NCBI GenBank assembly: GCA_017464425.1
Contig: JAFUDX010000011.1
Coordinates: forward strand, 1-64,000
Direction: 5' to 3'
Length of the DNA stretch: 64,000 nt
DNA from: Treponema sp.
Lineage (GTDB): Bacteria; Spirochaetota; Spirochaetia; Treponematales; Treponemataceae
The translations under genes were made by a program, and so were the position numbers. The notes under the pieces are model-generated. The model saw nothing but the letters and a program-made list of their open reading frames with translations. It did no database searches and had not been told where the DNA came from. Positions 7,134 to 15,720 of the stretch are shown piece after piece (position 1 is the stretch's first letter; every line of letters begins with the position of its first letter).

Positions 7134-8990
7134 ATGGCACAAAAAATTAGAATTCATATTCCGACTGTGGTTGCGGTCATCTTTACGATTGCGATTTTGT
7201 TTGGCTCGTTTTTTTGGTTCTCACACAACACCGACGAAATGATTGAAGGCACGACGAAGTTTTATCTTGAAACTAACGCTCGTTCGCAAGCGGCGGCGTT
7301 CAACACGAAACTTGAAAATCAAGTTGAACTTCTGCGGACTGCCGCCCGTTCTTGGGAAAATGTCGATATGACGAGCGACGAGGCGGTTCACAAAGCAATT
7401 CTTCTCGGACAAACTTTCGGTAGTTTTTCTCGGATTTCTGTCGCAGGAACTAACGGTCGTATGTTTGACACGACTGGCAAAGACCGAGGCGATGTCACGC
7501 AAACGCTTTATTTTAAGCGGGCTTTGCGCGGAAGTGTCACTATTTCCGATACGATTATGAGCGACAGCGAGATTGGCGATTATCTTTACATTGCCGTGCC
7601 GATTCTTCAAAATCAAAAATCTTATGGCGTGCTGTACGGTCAGTTCCCGATTTCGGTTTTGAGCGATTTGATTGAGGCTGTCGGATTTCAGGAGGCAAGT
7701 ACGAGCATTCTTCTTTCGAGCGACGGAATGATTCTCGCCCGCTCAGCCACTAACGAACTTGTCACAAGCAGAATCAAAAATTTCTACGATTTGGGGACAA
7801 AATGGGGGTTGCGCGGAAATCTTTCGCTCACGGACATCAAAGTTGACATAATGAGTGGCAAAACTTTCACCGTCCCGTATCAGAGCGGCACTCGCGACAG
7901 GCTTGCGATTCTAACTCCAGTCGGAATGAACAACTGGTACTACGCGATTGTAATTTCACAAGATTTGATTCGCAATCAGAGTCACGCGCTTTCAATAAAT
8001 TTGCTTATCGTCGAATTCGTTTTGATTTTTGCGTTTGTCCTGCTCTTCATCACGATTTTACACTTGCTCCGAAGTATGGCGGTCGTCGAAATGGCGAATG
8101 ACCGTTTCCAAATGGTCACGAGCCAAACACAGGCGATTGTTTTCGACTATGATTTTGTAAAACAGCATCTTGAACTCAACGGAAATTTGAAATTCATCAA
8201 TAAAAACGCGAAAGATTCTTATTCAACCGAAGAAATTTTCAATGAGCTTGGCAAATTGCTCCACGAAAACGACAAGTCGATTCTCGATGAAATTATAGAT
8301 TTGCGGAACAACGACAAGGCTTCGGTTTTGAGCGAAATGAGAATTCAGTGCGCGGACGGAAATTATTACTGGCACAGACTGACGGGAACGGTTGTTCGCG
8401 ATGATGACGGACAGCCGCGCCGATTGGTCGGAAATTTCGTGAATGTTGAGGACGAAATCAACAAGCAAAAACTTCTCAAGCAAAAGGCGGAAATCGACCC
8501 GCTTTCGGGATTGCTCAACAAGGGCGCGTTCACGTCGTATGTTTCGGACTTGCTTGCCGAGTCAAACGAAGAAAATCTCTACGCTTTCTACATCATCGAC
8601 CTCGACAATTTCAAAAAGGTGAACGACACGCTCGGTCACATCGTTGGCGACCATGTAATTTCTGATGTCGCGCAAAAACTCTGCACGGTTTTCAGTGAAA
8701 ATGATTATGTGGGCAGAATCGGCGGCGATGAATTCGCGGCGTTCCTCAAACTTTCGGGAACGGGAATCAAACTGGGGCGAAAAATCATCGAGGCGAAGGC
8801 AAAGGCTGCCTGCTCAATTATCGATGAGATTTATTCGGACGACAAAAACGAAGTCAACATCACTTCGAGCATTGGCGTTTCGATTTATCCAAAAAATGGC
8901 AAAAAATTCGAAGATTTGTACAAAAATGCCGACAGCGTGCTTTACAAATCCAAAAACGGCGGCAAAAATCAGTACAACATCTGCGAATAA
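7134..8990 (+). CDS. dCache-PAS-GGDEF diguanylate cyclase
   Basis: A 618-residue membrane receptor. A membrane helix near residue 13-33 and another near 282-308 bracket a ~250-residue periplasmic region of dCache type. A PAS-like domain follows (~325-445, ending in the typical PAC stretch), then GGDEF with RIGGDEF and no RxxD inhibitory site. The start codon is 3 nt after the preceding stop and its AAGGA ribosome site lies inside that gene, so translation is coupled. The intact signature suggests an active cyclase controlled by a ligand outside the membrane. Confidence 0.9.
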   Translation: MAQKIRIHIPTVVAVIFTIAILFGSFFWFSHNTDEMIEGTTKFYLETNARSQAAAFNTKLENQVELLRTAARSWENVDMTSDEAVHKAILLGQTFGSFSRISVAGTNGRMFDTTGKDRGDVTQTLYFKRALRGSVTISDTIMSDSEIGDYLYIAVPILQNQKSYGVLYGQFPISVLSDLIEAVGFQEASTSILLSSDGMILARSATNELVTSRIKNFYDLGTKWGLRGNLSLTDIKVDIMSGKTFTVPYQSGTRDRLAILTPVGMNNWYYAIVISQDLIRNQSHALSINLLIVEFVLIFAFVLLFITILHLLRSMAVVEMANDRFQMVTSQTQAIVFDYDFVKQHLELNGNLKFINKNAKDSYSTEEIFNELGKLLHENDKSILDEIIDLRNNDKASVLSEMRIQCADGNYYWHRLTGTVVRDDDGQPRRLVGNFVNVEDEINKQKLLKQKAEIDPLSGLLNKGAFTSYVSDLLAESNEENLYAFYIIDLDNFKKVNDTLGHIVGDHVISDVAQKLCTVFSENDYVGRIGGDEFAAFLKLSGTGIKLGRKIIEAKAKAACSIIDEIYSDDKNEVNITSSIGVSIYPKNGKKFEDLYKNADSVLYKSKNGGKNQYNICE

Positions 8991-9004
8991 AAAGAGGTAC
9001 AAAA

Positions 9005-9967
9005 ATGAAAAAACTTTTAAAAATGGCGATTTTCGCATTAGGATTGTCGACATTCCTATCTTGCAAAAACGACAGCAAACTAACGGTCGGAAGTATTCTT
9101 TTTGACACGAGCAATGAGTGGTTCGTTGAGGCGATTGCGGGAATGCAGGACGCTTCAAAAGATTTGAACGCCAACCTTTCGGTAGTTGACATTCACTATG
9201 ACGGGGACGCGGAGCGGGATTCAATTCGCGAGCAGCTAAAAAACAAGGCGGGTGCAATCGTTATTTGTCCGCTCACCGTCGAGGACACGGGAAATGCTCT
9301 CACCGAAGCGACAAAACTTGGAGTTCCAGTCGTCACTTGGAACACGGTCGTTGAGCCAAAACCGAACGCAGAAATTTTGGTTGATGCAAAAAAACTCGGA
9401 AGCGCAACAGGCGACTATCTTGTGGACTATGTTCACAAAAACGGTCTAAAAGATTTGAAAGCATTCCTTTTTATCGATAAATCTTTCTCAATCGGAATCG
9501 CGCGATGCGATGGTTTTAGGGAGTCTATAAAACCGCTTGTTGAAAGCGGAGAACTTGAAATTGTTGCCGAAAGCGAAGGTCAGCTCATTGAGGAAATAAA
9601 AGTCACGCTCAAAAAAATGCTTGCCGAGCGGGGCGACATCAATTTTATCTGGTGCTGGAATCAGATGACTCTCGTGGGAACTGTTGAAGTCTTGAAAGAA
9701 CTTGGTCGTTCTGACATTCTTGTTACGGGAACTGATATGAGCCTTGAACTTGCGAAAGATATGCTCGGCGATGAAGTCAACTTGATTGCGGTCACGACCC
9801 AGCAGCCGTACAAAATGGGCTACGAAGCGGTTGCAACGGCAGCAAAACTCGCGAATGGTGTTACTGCCGAAAAAGAGATTTCAATCCCTACGCTCACCTA
9901 CACGAAGGACGACAAAGCCGCGCTCGAAGAATATGTAAAAATCCACGCTAAATATGTAACAAAATAG
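9005..9967 (+). CDS. periplasmic sugar-binding lipoprotein (RbsB/MglB type)
   Basis: A 320-residue type I periplasmic binding protein. The signal peptide ends in a lipobox LSTFLSC (Cys about 20), so the protein should be anchored in a membrane. The mature part shows the ribose/galactose-binding pattern: VGSILFDTSNEWF near the start, then GAIVICPLTVEDTG, and VTGTDMS towards the end. An AGAGGT ribosome site sits 14 nt after the dCache-GGDEF stop. No ABC permease or ATPase gene is nearby, so it may feed ligand information to the two c-di-GMP receptors rather than to a transporter. That role is inference from context. Confidence 0.85.
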   Translation: MKKLLKMAIFALGLSTFLSCKNDSKLTVGSILFDTSNEWFVEAIAGMQDASKDLNANLSVVDIHYDGDAERDSIREQLKNKAGAIVICPLTVEDTGNALTEATKLGVPVVTWNTVVEPKPNAEILVDAKKLGSATGDYLVDYVHKNGLKDLKAFLFIDKSFSIGIARCDGFRESIKPLVESGELEIVAESEGQLIEEIKVTLKKMLAERGDINFIWCWNQMTLVGTVEVLKELGRSDILVTGTDMSLELAKDMLGDEVNLIAVTTQQPYKMGYEAVATAAKLANGVTAEKEISIPTLTYTKDDKAALEEYVKIHAKYVTK

Positions 9968-9971
9968 AATA

Positions 9972-10000
9972 AAGACAAAGCCTCGTCTATCGTGTATAAT
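9972..10000 (+). promoter_or_regulatory. promoter of truncated ettA copy (leaderless)
   Basis: AAGACA (9972-9977), 17-bp spacer, TATAAT (9995-10000), then only 6 nt to the ATG. The intact ettA at 39367 has the same arrangement and the same -35 hexamer. Confidence 0.75.
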
Positions 10001-10006
10001 GAAGTT

Positions 10007-11293
10007 ATGGCTAAAACATTCGACGACAAAAAAATCATTTACACGATGGATCGCGTTTCTCGCGCGTATGGAACAAAAGTTGTCCTCAAAGACATTTCGA
10101 TTTCGTATTATTATGGCGCAAAAATCGGCGTTATCGGCGAGAACGGCGCGGGAAAATCCTCGCTTTTCAAGATTTTCGCGGGAATCGACAAGGACTACAC
10201 GGGCGAAACAAAGCTGCTCCCCGGCTATTCGATGGGATATTTGGAGCAAGAGCCGTACTTAGAGCCGGGAAAGACCGTGCTTGAAGTCGTAAAAGAGGGC
10301 GTAAAGCCGATTACTGATTTGCTCGCCGAATTCGACAAGGTGAACGAGGCGTTTGGTGACCCCGATGCTGATTTTGACAAGCTTTGCGCGCGCCAGGCAG
10401 AAATTCAGGAAAAACTCGATGCCGCCGACGCTTGGAACTTGGACGCAAATCTTGAACTTGCGATGGACGCGCTCCGCTGCCCGCCCGCTGACCAAGTGGT
10501 CGATGTGCTTTCGGGCGGTGAACGCCGCCGTGTCGCGCTTTGTCGGCTTTTGCTCCAGAAGCCCGACATTCTTCTCCTTGACGAGCCGACCAACCACCTT
10601 GATGCGGAAACGGTCGCCTGGCTTGAGCGGCATTTGAAGGATTATCCCGGAACGATTATCGCAATCACGCACGACCGTTACTTCCTCGACAATGTTGCGG
10701 GCTGGATTCTCGAAATGGACAGGGGCGAAGGCTATCCGTTCAAGGGAAATTACAGCGAGTGGCTTGAAGCGAAAGAAAAACGCCTTGCGCTTGAGGAAAA
10801 GCAGGCTTCCACCCGCCGCCGCGAAATGCAGGAAGAATTGGAGTGGATTCACGCGGGTGCGAAAGGACGGCAGGCGAAGCACAAGGAGCATATCACCAAG
10901 TACGAGGCACTTTTGGCGGAAGAAAGCAAGCGCGTTCAGCTCAAAGACACGCAGATTTCAATTCCAGCTGGCCCTCGATTGGGAAGCCTTGTCATCGATG
11001 CTGAAAAGCTCACGAAGTCATTTGACGAAAAGTTGCTTTTTGAAAACCTCGACTTCCACATTCCCGCGGGTAGCGTTGTGGGAATCGTTGGGCCGAACGG
11101 CGCGGGAAAAACCACGCTCTTCAAGATGATTGCAAGCGCGGCGGGACAGGAAATCGAACTCCCCGACGGCAAAGTCGGCTGGTTCTACATGGGCGAATTC
11201 CACACGGCGAAAAAAAAACGCGCCCGATTCAGAATTCCGTGGAAAAGGGCTGTGCGTGCTACCGTAAGGCACATATCAAAATCCCTTGCGTAA
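10007..11293 (+). pseudogene. truncated second copy of ABC-F protein EttA
   Basis: Residues 1-387 are almost identical to the intact EttA encoded at 39367-37604; I see three differing residues (LLAEF/LLEEF and PADQ/PPGQ). The DNA has many synonymous differences. The first ATPase domain is complete (GENGAGKSS, LSGGERRR, LLLDEPTNHLD), as is the linker, but the second domain stops soon after its Walker A GPNGAGKTT. From about 11172 the sequence is unrelated and adds ~40 residues ending in a stop. The second signature and Walker B are lost, so it cannot act as a normal EttA. EttA gates entry of the ribosome into elongation; a half protein could be inert or dominant-negative. Confidence 0.85.
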
Positions 11294-11327
11294 AAACGCA
11301 AAATCCGCAATAATAAAGCATCTTTTT

Positions 11328-11401
11328 GGGGGCGTAGCTCACCTGGCTAGAGCGCTACAATGGCATTGTAGAGGTAGTGGGTTCAAGTCCCATCGTCTCC
11401 A
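11328..11401 (+). tRNA. tRNA-Ala(GGC)
   Basis: A full cloverleaf can be drawn. The acceptor stem GGGGGCG pairs with CGTCTCC (two G-U pairs). The D arm is GCTC...GAGC, the anticodon stem CTACA/TGTAG has loop ATGGCAT (anticodon GGC at 11362-11364), and the T arm is GTGGG TTCAAGT CCCAT. The discriminator is A. The CCA end is not encoded. Confidence 0.93.
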
Positions 11402-11432
11402 AATTCACTGTTAAAGACAATCCCAATTATGC

Positions 11433-11525
11433 GCCGAAGAGGCTGGAATCAACATTCCGTACAACCGCGTGGATGTGTCTGTCCTCACTGACAAAACGAT
11501 TCCATCGCCTTCTTTTAAGGCGTAG
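11433..11525 (+). pseudogene. C-terminal remnant of an MscS-like channel
   Basis: Thirty codons starting AEEAGINIPYNRVDV and ending SPSFKA-stop resemble the extreme C-terminus of small mechanosensitive channels (FxEAGIEIPYPQxDV pattern). The frame is closed by a stop just upstream, so only the tail remains. It lies 31 bp after the tRNA-Ala gene, opposite the truncated ettA. The two broken ends around the tRNA suggest a rearranged junction. The assignment rests on a short match. Confidence 0.4.
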
Positions 11526-11558
11526 GAAAAATAGATTTGTAGAAGACTACATAAATAG

Positions 11559-11595
11559 AAAAAAAGGATGCATCTTTATGATATGATGCATCCTT
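11559..11595 (-). terminator. intrinsic terminator of the lipoprotein gene
   Basis: Perfect 11-bp stem AAGGATGCATC/GATGCATCCTT with a 10-nt loop; on the minus strand it is followed by seven T. Confidence 0.9.
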
Positions 11596-11619
11596 AGTAA
11601 AAGAGCAGGTTACTTTTTA

Positions 11620-12984
11620 TTAATCATATACAGTTGCTGGCAATGAACCTGTTTTATATTTTTCACCAAAATAGAGACTCGTGCCGTCATAGAAGGCTGT
11701 TTCGTTCTCAAAATCTGAGACTTCGGTTTCAACCTTGCCCGATGAATGGACTTCCGCTGAAATCTCTTTGCCATGCGCGGTGATAACGCCATTGTCGTTC
11801 ACATATACGCCCGTCATGTCATATGTTCCGCTACCAGAGGCTCCCTTCGTGTATTCGGCTACCATTGCATCATAGTAAGTCTGACCATATTGGCTGACTA
11901 TCCACTCCTTTTGTTCTTCCAATTGGGCAAGCAGGACTTTTTTATATTTATCGCTAAACGAATATGAATATGAATATTTACCCGCTCCAGTGAATGTAAG
12001 GCTGCTTGTTGTGGTCATAACCATTTCTACGCTATATTTAGCCGTACCCATTGAGTATGATTTTCCACTTTCGTCTTCTGCGGTTAGGTTTTCGCTGACA
12101 CTTATGCTTGATGAGAATGTTGAATCCAAGCCTTTTCCGCTTGAGCGAGTAAGTTTCATATCATAGATGTAGTAATCAGAACCGACTTTAATAAGATGAT
12201 CGCTAACCCCCAACGCTGAGTCAATATCGCCTTCATCACCTTCTTCTTTGATTTCGCCCGTTTTAACATCGTACACATAGGTGTCCTTTAAATCAGCGTA
12301 AGAATAGCCTGAATACTGACGGTATTTTTTAGCGATTATATCGCCATCATCATTTTTTTCAAATTTGTAATAGGTATATATGTCTTTTTCTTCATCCAAT
12401 TCGCTCTTTAAGACAAGACCGTCAATTTCCGTTGCGCTTGGGATTGTAAGCCCTGAAAAACTTACCGAGGCATCGCTTTCACCTGCACCTTCACCGACTT
12501 TGACCTGCGTTACGAGAGAGACATACGGCTTGTTTTTTTCGGTGACCTCTGCGGGAATGACCGCCGTGACTAAAACAGTGCTATCTTTGTTCGGTGTTGT
12601 CGCCGTGATTGAGAATTCAAGTTTGTATTTGGTTGAAGAAGATTTTAATGTAGCTTTGAATCCTTCAAGATCTGCATCGCCTGTTGTTGTTGTTGCAGCA
12701 GCTCTTGAAGAAGATGATGAGGCGGAAACCGAGCTTTGAACCAAATAATCTGTTATATCGACAGTTCCGCTTTTTAATGCTGCAAATGCTGCGTCTGTGA
12801 GCGGGTTACTTCCAAGTTCAATACTGCAATCTTTTGAGTAAGCTGCCCCCTTTTCCTGTGTTTCTACAGTGACTTTCGTGCTGATTGGTGTCACAGAAGA
12901 GCCACCTTCATCGTCATCATCCGAACAAGCAAAGAAACACAGCGAAAGTGCTGCCATTAAAGGCAAAATGAGTAATTTTTTCAT
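11620..12984 (-). CDS. lipoprotein of unknown function
   Basis: A 454-residue secreted protein. A signal peptide and lipobox (LCFFAC, Cys about 20) are followed by an acidic DDDDEGG linker typical of lipoproteins exported past the inner membrane. The rest is rich in Ser, Thr, Lys and beta-strand-like sequence, with no catalytic motif I recognise. A poly-Ser/Ala patch (SSSSRAAATTTT) interrupts it near residue 92-101. A strong AAGGAG site precedes the ATG and a terminator follows the stop, so it is monocistronic. Its role could be substrate binding or structural at the cell surface. Confidence 0.75.
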   Translation of the reverse strand: MKKLLILPLMAALSLCFFACSDDDDEGGSSVTPISTKVTVETQEKGAAYSKDCSIELGSNPLTDAAFAALKSGTVDITDYLVQSSVSASSSSSRAAATTTTGDADLEGFKATLKSSSTKYKLEFSITATTPNKDSTVLVTAVIPAEVTEKNKPYVSLVTQVKVGEGAGESDASVSFSGLTIPSATEIDGLVLKSELDEEKDIYTYYKFEKNDDGDIIAKKYRQYSGYSYADLKDTYVYDVKTGEIKEEGDEGDIDSALGVSDHLIKVGSDYYIYDMKLTRSSGKGLDSTFSSSISVSENLTAEDESGKSYSMGTAKYSVEMVMTTTSSLTFTGAGKYSYSYSFSDKYKKVLLAQLEEQKEWIVSQYGQTYYDAMVAEYTKGASGSGTYDMTGVYVNDNGVITAHGKEISAEVHSSGKVETEVSDFENETAFYDGTSLYFGEKYKTGSLPATVYD

Positions 12985-13190
12985 ATAAAAACTCCTTGTG
13001 CATTGTGAAAAAAAAAGGTAGGATTTTTGTTAATAACCAGATGCACGAATTATCAACATCCATATTAAAGAATATTTTAACACATCTTTTATAAAAATCA
13101 ACTTTTCTATTGATAAATTAATCCTACCTTTAAATGTGATAATTTCCTTTTTTCTAATTTTCTCCCCTTTCTTCTAAAGTTTCATCTAAA

Positions 13191-13220
13191 AATCTGTGTA
13201 ATCTGTGTTAATCTGTGGTT
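13191..13220. repeat. triple ATCTGTG repeat
   Basis: Three near-tandem copies of the unit (A)ATCTGTGTTA lie about 35-60 bp upstream of the icd ATG. Similar ATCCGTGT-type intergenic strings occur in many unrelated bacteria; function unknown. It overlaps where a -35 box would lie. Confidence 0.6.
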
Positions 13221-13253
13221 TTTTTTTCTTTTTTTCTATATACTTTTCTTATT

Positions 13254-14450
13254 ATGGCAAAGATTCAGATGAAAAACGCAATCGCTGAACTTGACGGCGA
13301 TGAAATGACGAGAGTTTTGTGGGCGGTTATCAAAGAAAAGCTTCTTGAGCCGTTCGTTGATTTGAAAACCGAATATTATGATTTGGGCTTGAAGCACCGC
13401 GACGACACCGACGATAAAGTCACCTACGAAAGCGCGGCGGCTATCAAACGGCTCGGCGTGGGCGTAAAATGCGCTACGATTACAAGTAACGCTGCCCGCG
13501 TCAAAGAATACAACTTAAAGCAGCTCACCCGCTCGCCGAACGGCATTATCCGAGAAGAGCTTGACGGCACGGTGTTTCGCGCTCCCATTTTCGTAAAAAA
13601 CATTCAGTGCTCAGTCACGAGCTGGAAAAAGCCGATTGTGCTCGGCCGCCACGCTTATGGCGATGTCTACAAAAACTGCGAGATTAAGACTGACCAGCCA
13701 GGAACGGCGGAACTCGTGTTCACTGGAAAAGACGGCACGGTTATCCGAAAGACAATCCAAGAGATGAAAGGACCTGGCATTTTGCAGGGAATTCACAACA
13801 TGGATTCTTCAATCGAAAGTTTTGCGCGATGCTGCTTCAATTACGCACTCGACCAGAACATCAGCGTGTGGCTCGGTACAAAAGACACGATTTCAAAGAC
13901 CTACGACGGAAACTTCAAAGAAATTTTCCAGCGTGTGTTCGACACCGAATTCAAAGAGAAGTTTGAGAAGGCAGGGCTTGAATATTTCTACACGCTTATT
14001 GACGATGCTGTTGCCCGCGTTATGAAGAGCGAGGGCGGCTTCTTGTGGGCATGCAAAAACTACGACGGCGATGTCATGAGCGACATGATTGCCTCTGCGT
14101 GTGGCTCTTTAGCCATGATGACGAGCGTTCTCGTTTCCCCAGACGGAAAATATGAATACGAAGCAAGCCACGGCACGGTTCAAAAGCACTACTACCGCTA
14201 CCAAAAAGGCGAAAAAACTTCGACAAACCCAGTCGCGCTCATTTTCGCATGGACGGGAGCATTGGCAAAACGCGCTGAACTCGACGGAACGCCCGAATTG
14301 GCAGAATTTGCGAAAAAACTCGAAAAAGCCACACTCGATGTAATTGAATCGGGCGTAATGACAGGCGATTTGGCTCGATTGGCAAACCCGCCCGCAAAAG
14401 AAGTGCTGAACTCATGGGAGTTTATTGATAGAATTGCGGAACAACTTTAA
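13254..14450 (+). CDS. icd: isocitrate dehydrogenase (NADP+), eukaryote-like type
   Basis: A 398-residue enzyme oxidising isocitrate to 2-oxoglutarate with NADPH formation, in the cytoplasm. It follows the homodimeric type II pattern: ELDGDEMTRVLW at the N-terminus, TITSNAARVKEYNLK, the substrate-phosphate region SPNGIIREELDGTVFR, and EASHGTVQKHYYRYQKG near the end. I start at 13254 (MAKIQMKN), not at the longer open frame, because family members begin here. A TATACT box lies at 13239-13244, so the leader would be about 3 nt and there is no Shine-Dalgarno sequence. Its 2-oxoglutarate product could feed the glutamate synthase at 42801-47573. Confidence 0.93.
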   Translation: MAKIQMKNAIAELDGDEMTRVLWAVIKEKLLEPFVDLKTEYYDLGLKHRDDTDDKVTYESAAAIKRLGVGVKCATITSNAARVKEYNLKQLTRSPNGIIREELDGTVFRAPIFVKNIQCSVTSWKKPIVLGRHAYGDVYKNCEIKTDQPGTAELVFTGKDGTVIRKTIQEMKGPGILQGIHNMDSSIESFARCCFNYALDQNISVWLGTKDTISKTYDGNFKEIFQRVFDTEFKEKFEKAGLEYFYTLIDDAVARVMKSEGGFLWACKNYDGDVMSDMIASACGSLAMMTSVLVSPDGKYEYEASHGTVQKHYYRYQKGEKTSTNPVALIFAWTGALAKRAELDGTPELAEFAKKLEKATLDVIESGVMTGDLARLANPPAKEVLNSWEFIDRIAEQL

Positions 14451-14605
14451 ATTTCTCACAGAGCACACAGAGTTCACAGAGAAAAATTTGTATAACAAAA
14501 CAAACACCCCAATCATATTTCACACTATACGCGATATGATTGAGGTGTTATTATTTATTAGTGGAAACACTCTCTGTGTGCTCTTAAACTCTGTGAGGAA
14601 TTTTA
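14451..14605. repeat. MITE-like inverted-repeat cassette carrying a terminator
   Basis: The left arm (ATTTCTCACAGAGCACACAGAG) and right arm (CTCTGTGTGCTC...CTCTGTGAGGAAT) are inverted copies at the two ends of the whole intergenic space. A related cassette in opposite orientation occupies 51133-51275. It separates the convergent icd and GGDEF-GAF genes and includes the last bases of the latter. Confidence 0.65.
14503..14549. terminator. bidirectional terminator hairpin
   Basis: A 16-bp stem (AACACCCCAATCATAT with ATATGATTGAGGTGTT, one mismatch), loop 15 nt, T-rich sequence on both sides. It serves the convergent icd and GGDEF-GAF genes. Confidence 0.75.
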
Positions 14606-15652
14606 CAATTCTTCAATCTTTTTATTCTGATAATGCAGACTCATGGCGATGGCGTTGGCTGCTGTTATGAGCAAATCCATGTCTTTGTATTGCCAAATGC
14701 GTGCGGTGGAAGTGGAATCGGCGCGGATGTAGCCGTAAACTTCATCGTTGTAGCAGATTCTGGCATACAGGCTTGACTTTATGCCCTGTGCTTTGCACTC
14801 TTCAAGAAGTTCGTTTTGATTTATGTTTTCAAGATTGTTTGTGTCGTTGAGATAATACACGCCCATTGAGGGGCTTACATTTTCCATAAAGAACGGATTT
14901 GTAATCGACTTGAATTCCTCTGTGTTTGAAAGCGTGTGAATCTGTGAAAAATACAAATCTTTTTTTGTTTGAACCCCAAGATGATCAATCATCAAATTTG
15001 ACCCCAAGAACAAAAGCAAATCCATAATGCCGTCCTGAACATGTGGGGCAGAATTCAAGAATCTGAAAATCTGCGTGTGCATTTGCATTGAACTAATCGT
15101 GGTGTCGTCAGCGGAATGAAGCTGAATATTTTTATGCTTGGACTCCAAATAAATGATAAAGCAGTTGCGGCCTTTGATTTTGCCACGATACAGAGCCTTG
15201 TCAGTGAGTTCAAAAAGAGAATCGTAATCGTCTGCATCAAGCGGAAAGCGTGAAAGACCAAATGTGCAGGTAAGATACAGATTTTGGGCACCAGGTGGAG
15301 TAACGCCATCGATAGATTTGTGAACTTCACGCAATAGTGACCATATGGCATCGTATTCGGTGATTCCTTTTATAACGACCATGAATTCATCGCCACCAAA
15401 CCGACCAACTACGCCACGGTCTCCAAAAGATTCTTTAAGCCTGTTTGCCAAAAATGAGATGACATGATCGCCAATTGTATGACCATAGTTATCGTTGACA
15501 TTTTTAAAATTGTCGATATCAATCAAACCGAGAGAAAATTCTGCGCCCGTATCAATTAAGTGCTTTGCGTAATCAACGATGACATCACGGGTATACAGCC
15601 CCGTAAGAAAGTCTGTTTTTAAATCTTTATTGCTGAAAAATTCATCACCCAT
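14603..15652 (-). CDS. GGDEF-GAF diguanylate cyclase
   Basis: A soluble 349-residue protein with the unusual order GGDEF first (residues ~10-165, DFLTGLYTRD, GRFGGDEF) and a GAF-like domain second (~180-345, with ARICYNDEVYGYIRADS). No membrane segment is present and the RxxD inhibitory site is missing. The GAF domain probably senses a small molecule. The ribosome site before the ATG is weak, so the start could differ slightly. It is downstream of recF on the same strand after 68 bp. The stop codon lies inside the inverted-repeat cassette at its 3' end. Confidence 0.85.
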   Translation of the reverse strand: MGDEFFSNKDLKTDFLTGLYTRDVIVDYAKHLIDTGAEFSLGLIDIDNFKNVNDNYGHTIGDHVISFLANRLKESFGDRGVVGRFGGDEFMVVIKGITEYDAIWSLLREVHKSIDGVTPPGAQNLYLTCTFGLSRFPLDADDYDSLFELTDKALYRGKIKGRNCFIIYLESKHKNIQLHSADDTTISSMQMHTQIFRFLNSAPHVQDGIMDLLLFLGSNLMIDHLGVQTKKDLYFSQIHTLSNTEEFKSITNPFFMENVSPSMGVYYLNDTNNLENINQNELLEECKAQGIKSSLYARICYNDEVYGYIRADSTSTARIWQYKDMDLLITAANAIAMSLHYQNKKIEEL

Positions 15653-15720
15653 TTGGAGTGAATTCTAATGCTTTTTCACAAAATCGTCAAATATTTTCTG
15701 CATATTGCAATAAGACTTCT

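Noticed and set aside
10259..10891. 210-codon minus-strand open frame
   Set aside because: Antisense shadow of the truncated ettA copy; the same shadow appears opposite the intact copy.
11328..11401. tRNA attachment site of an integrated island
   Set aside because: No second copy of the tRNA 3' end and no integrase gene were seen in the window.
15666..15704. 13-codon open frame between recF and the GGDEF-GAF gene
   Set aside because: Too short, no ribosome site, and out of frame with the GGDEF gene.
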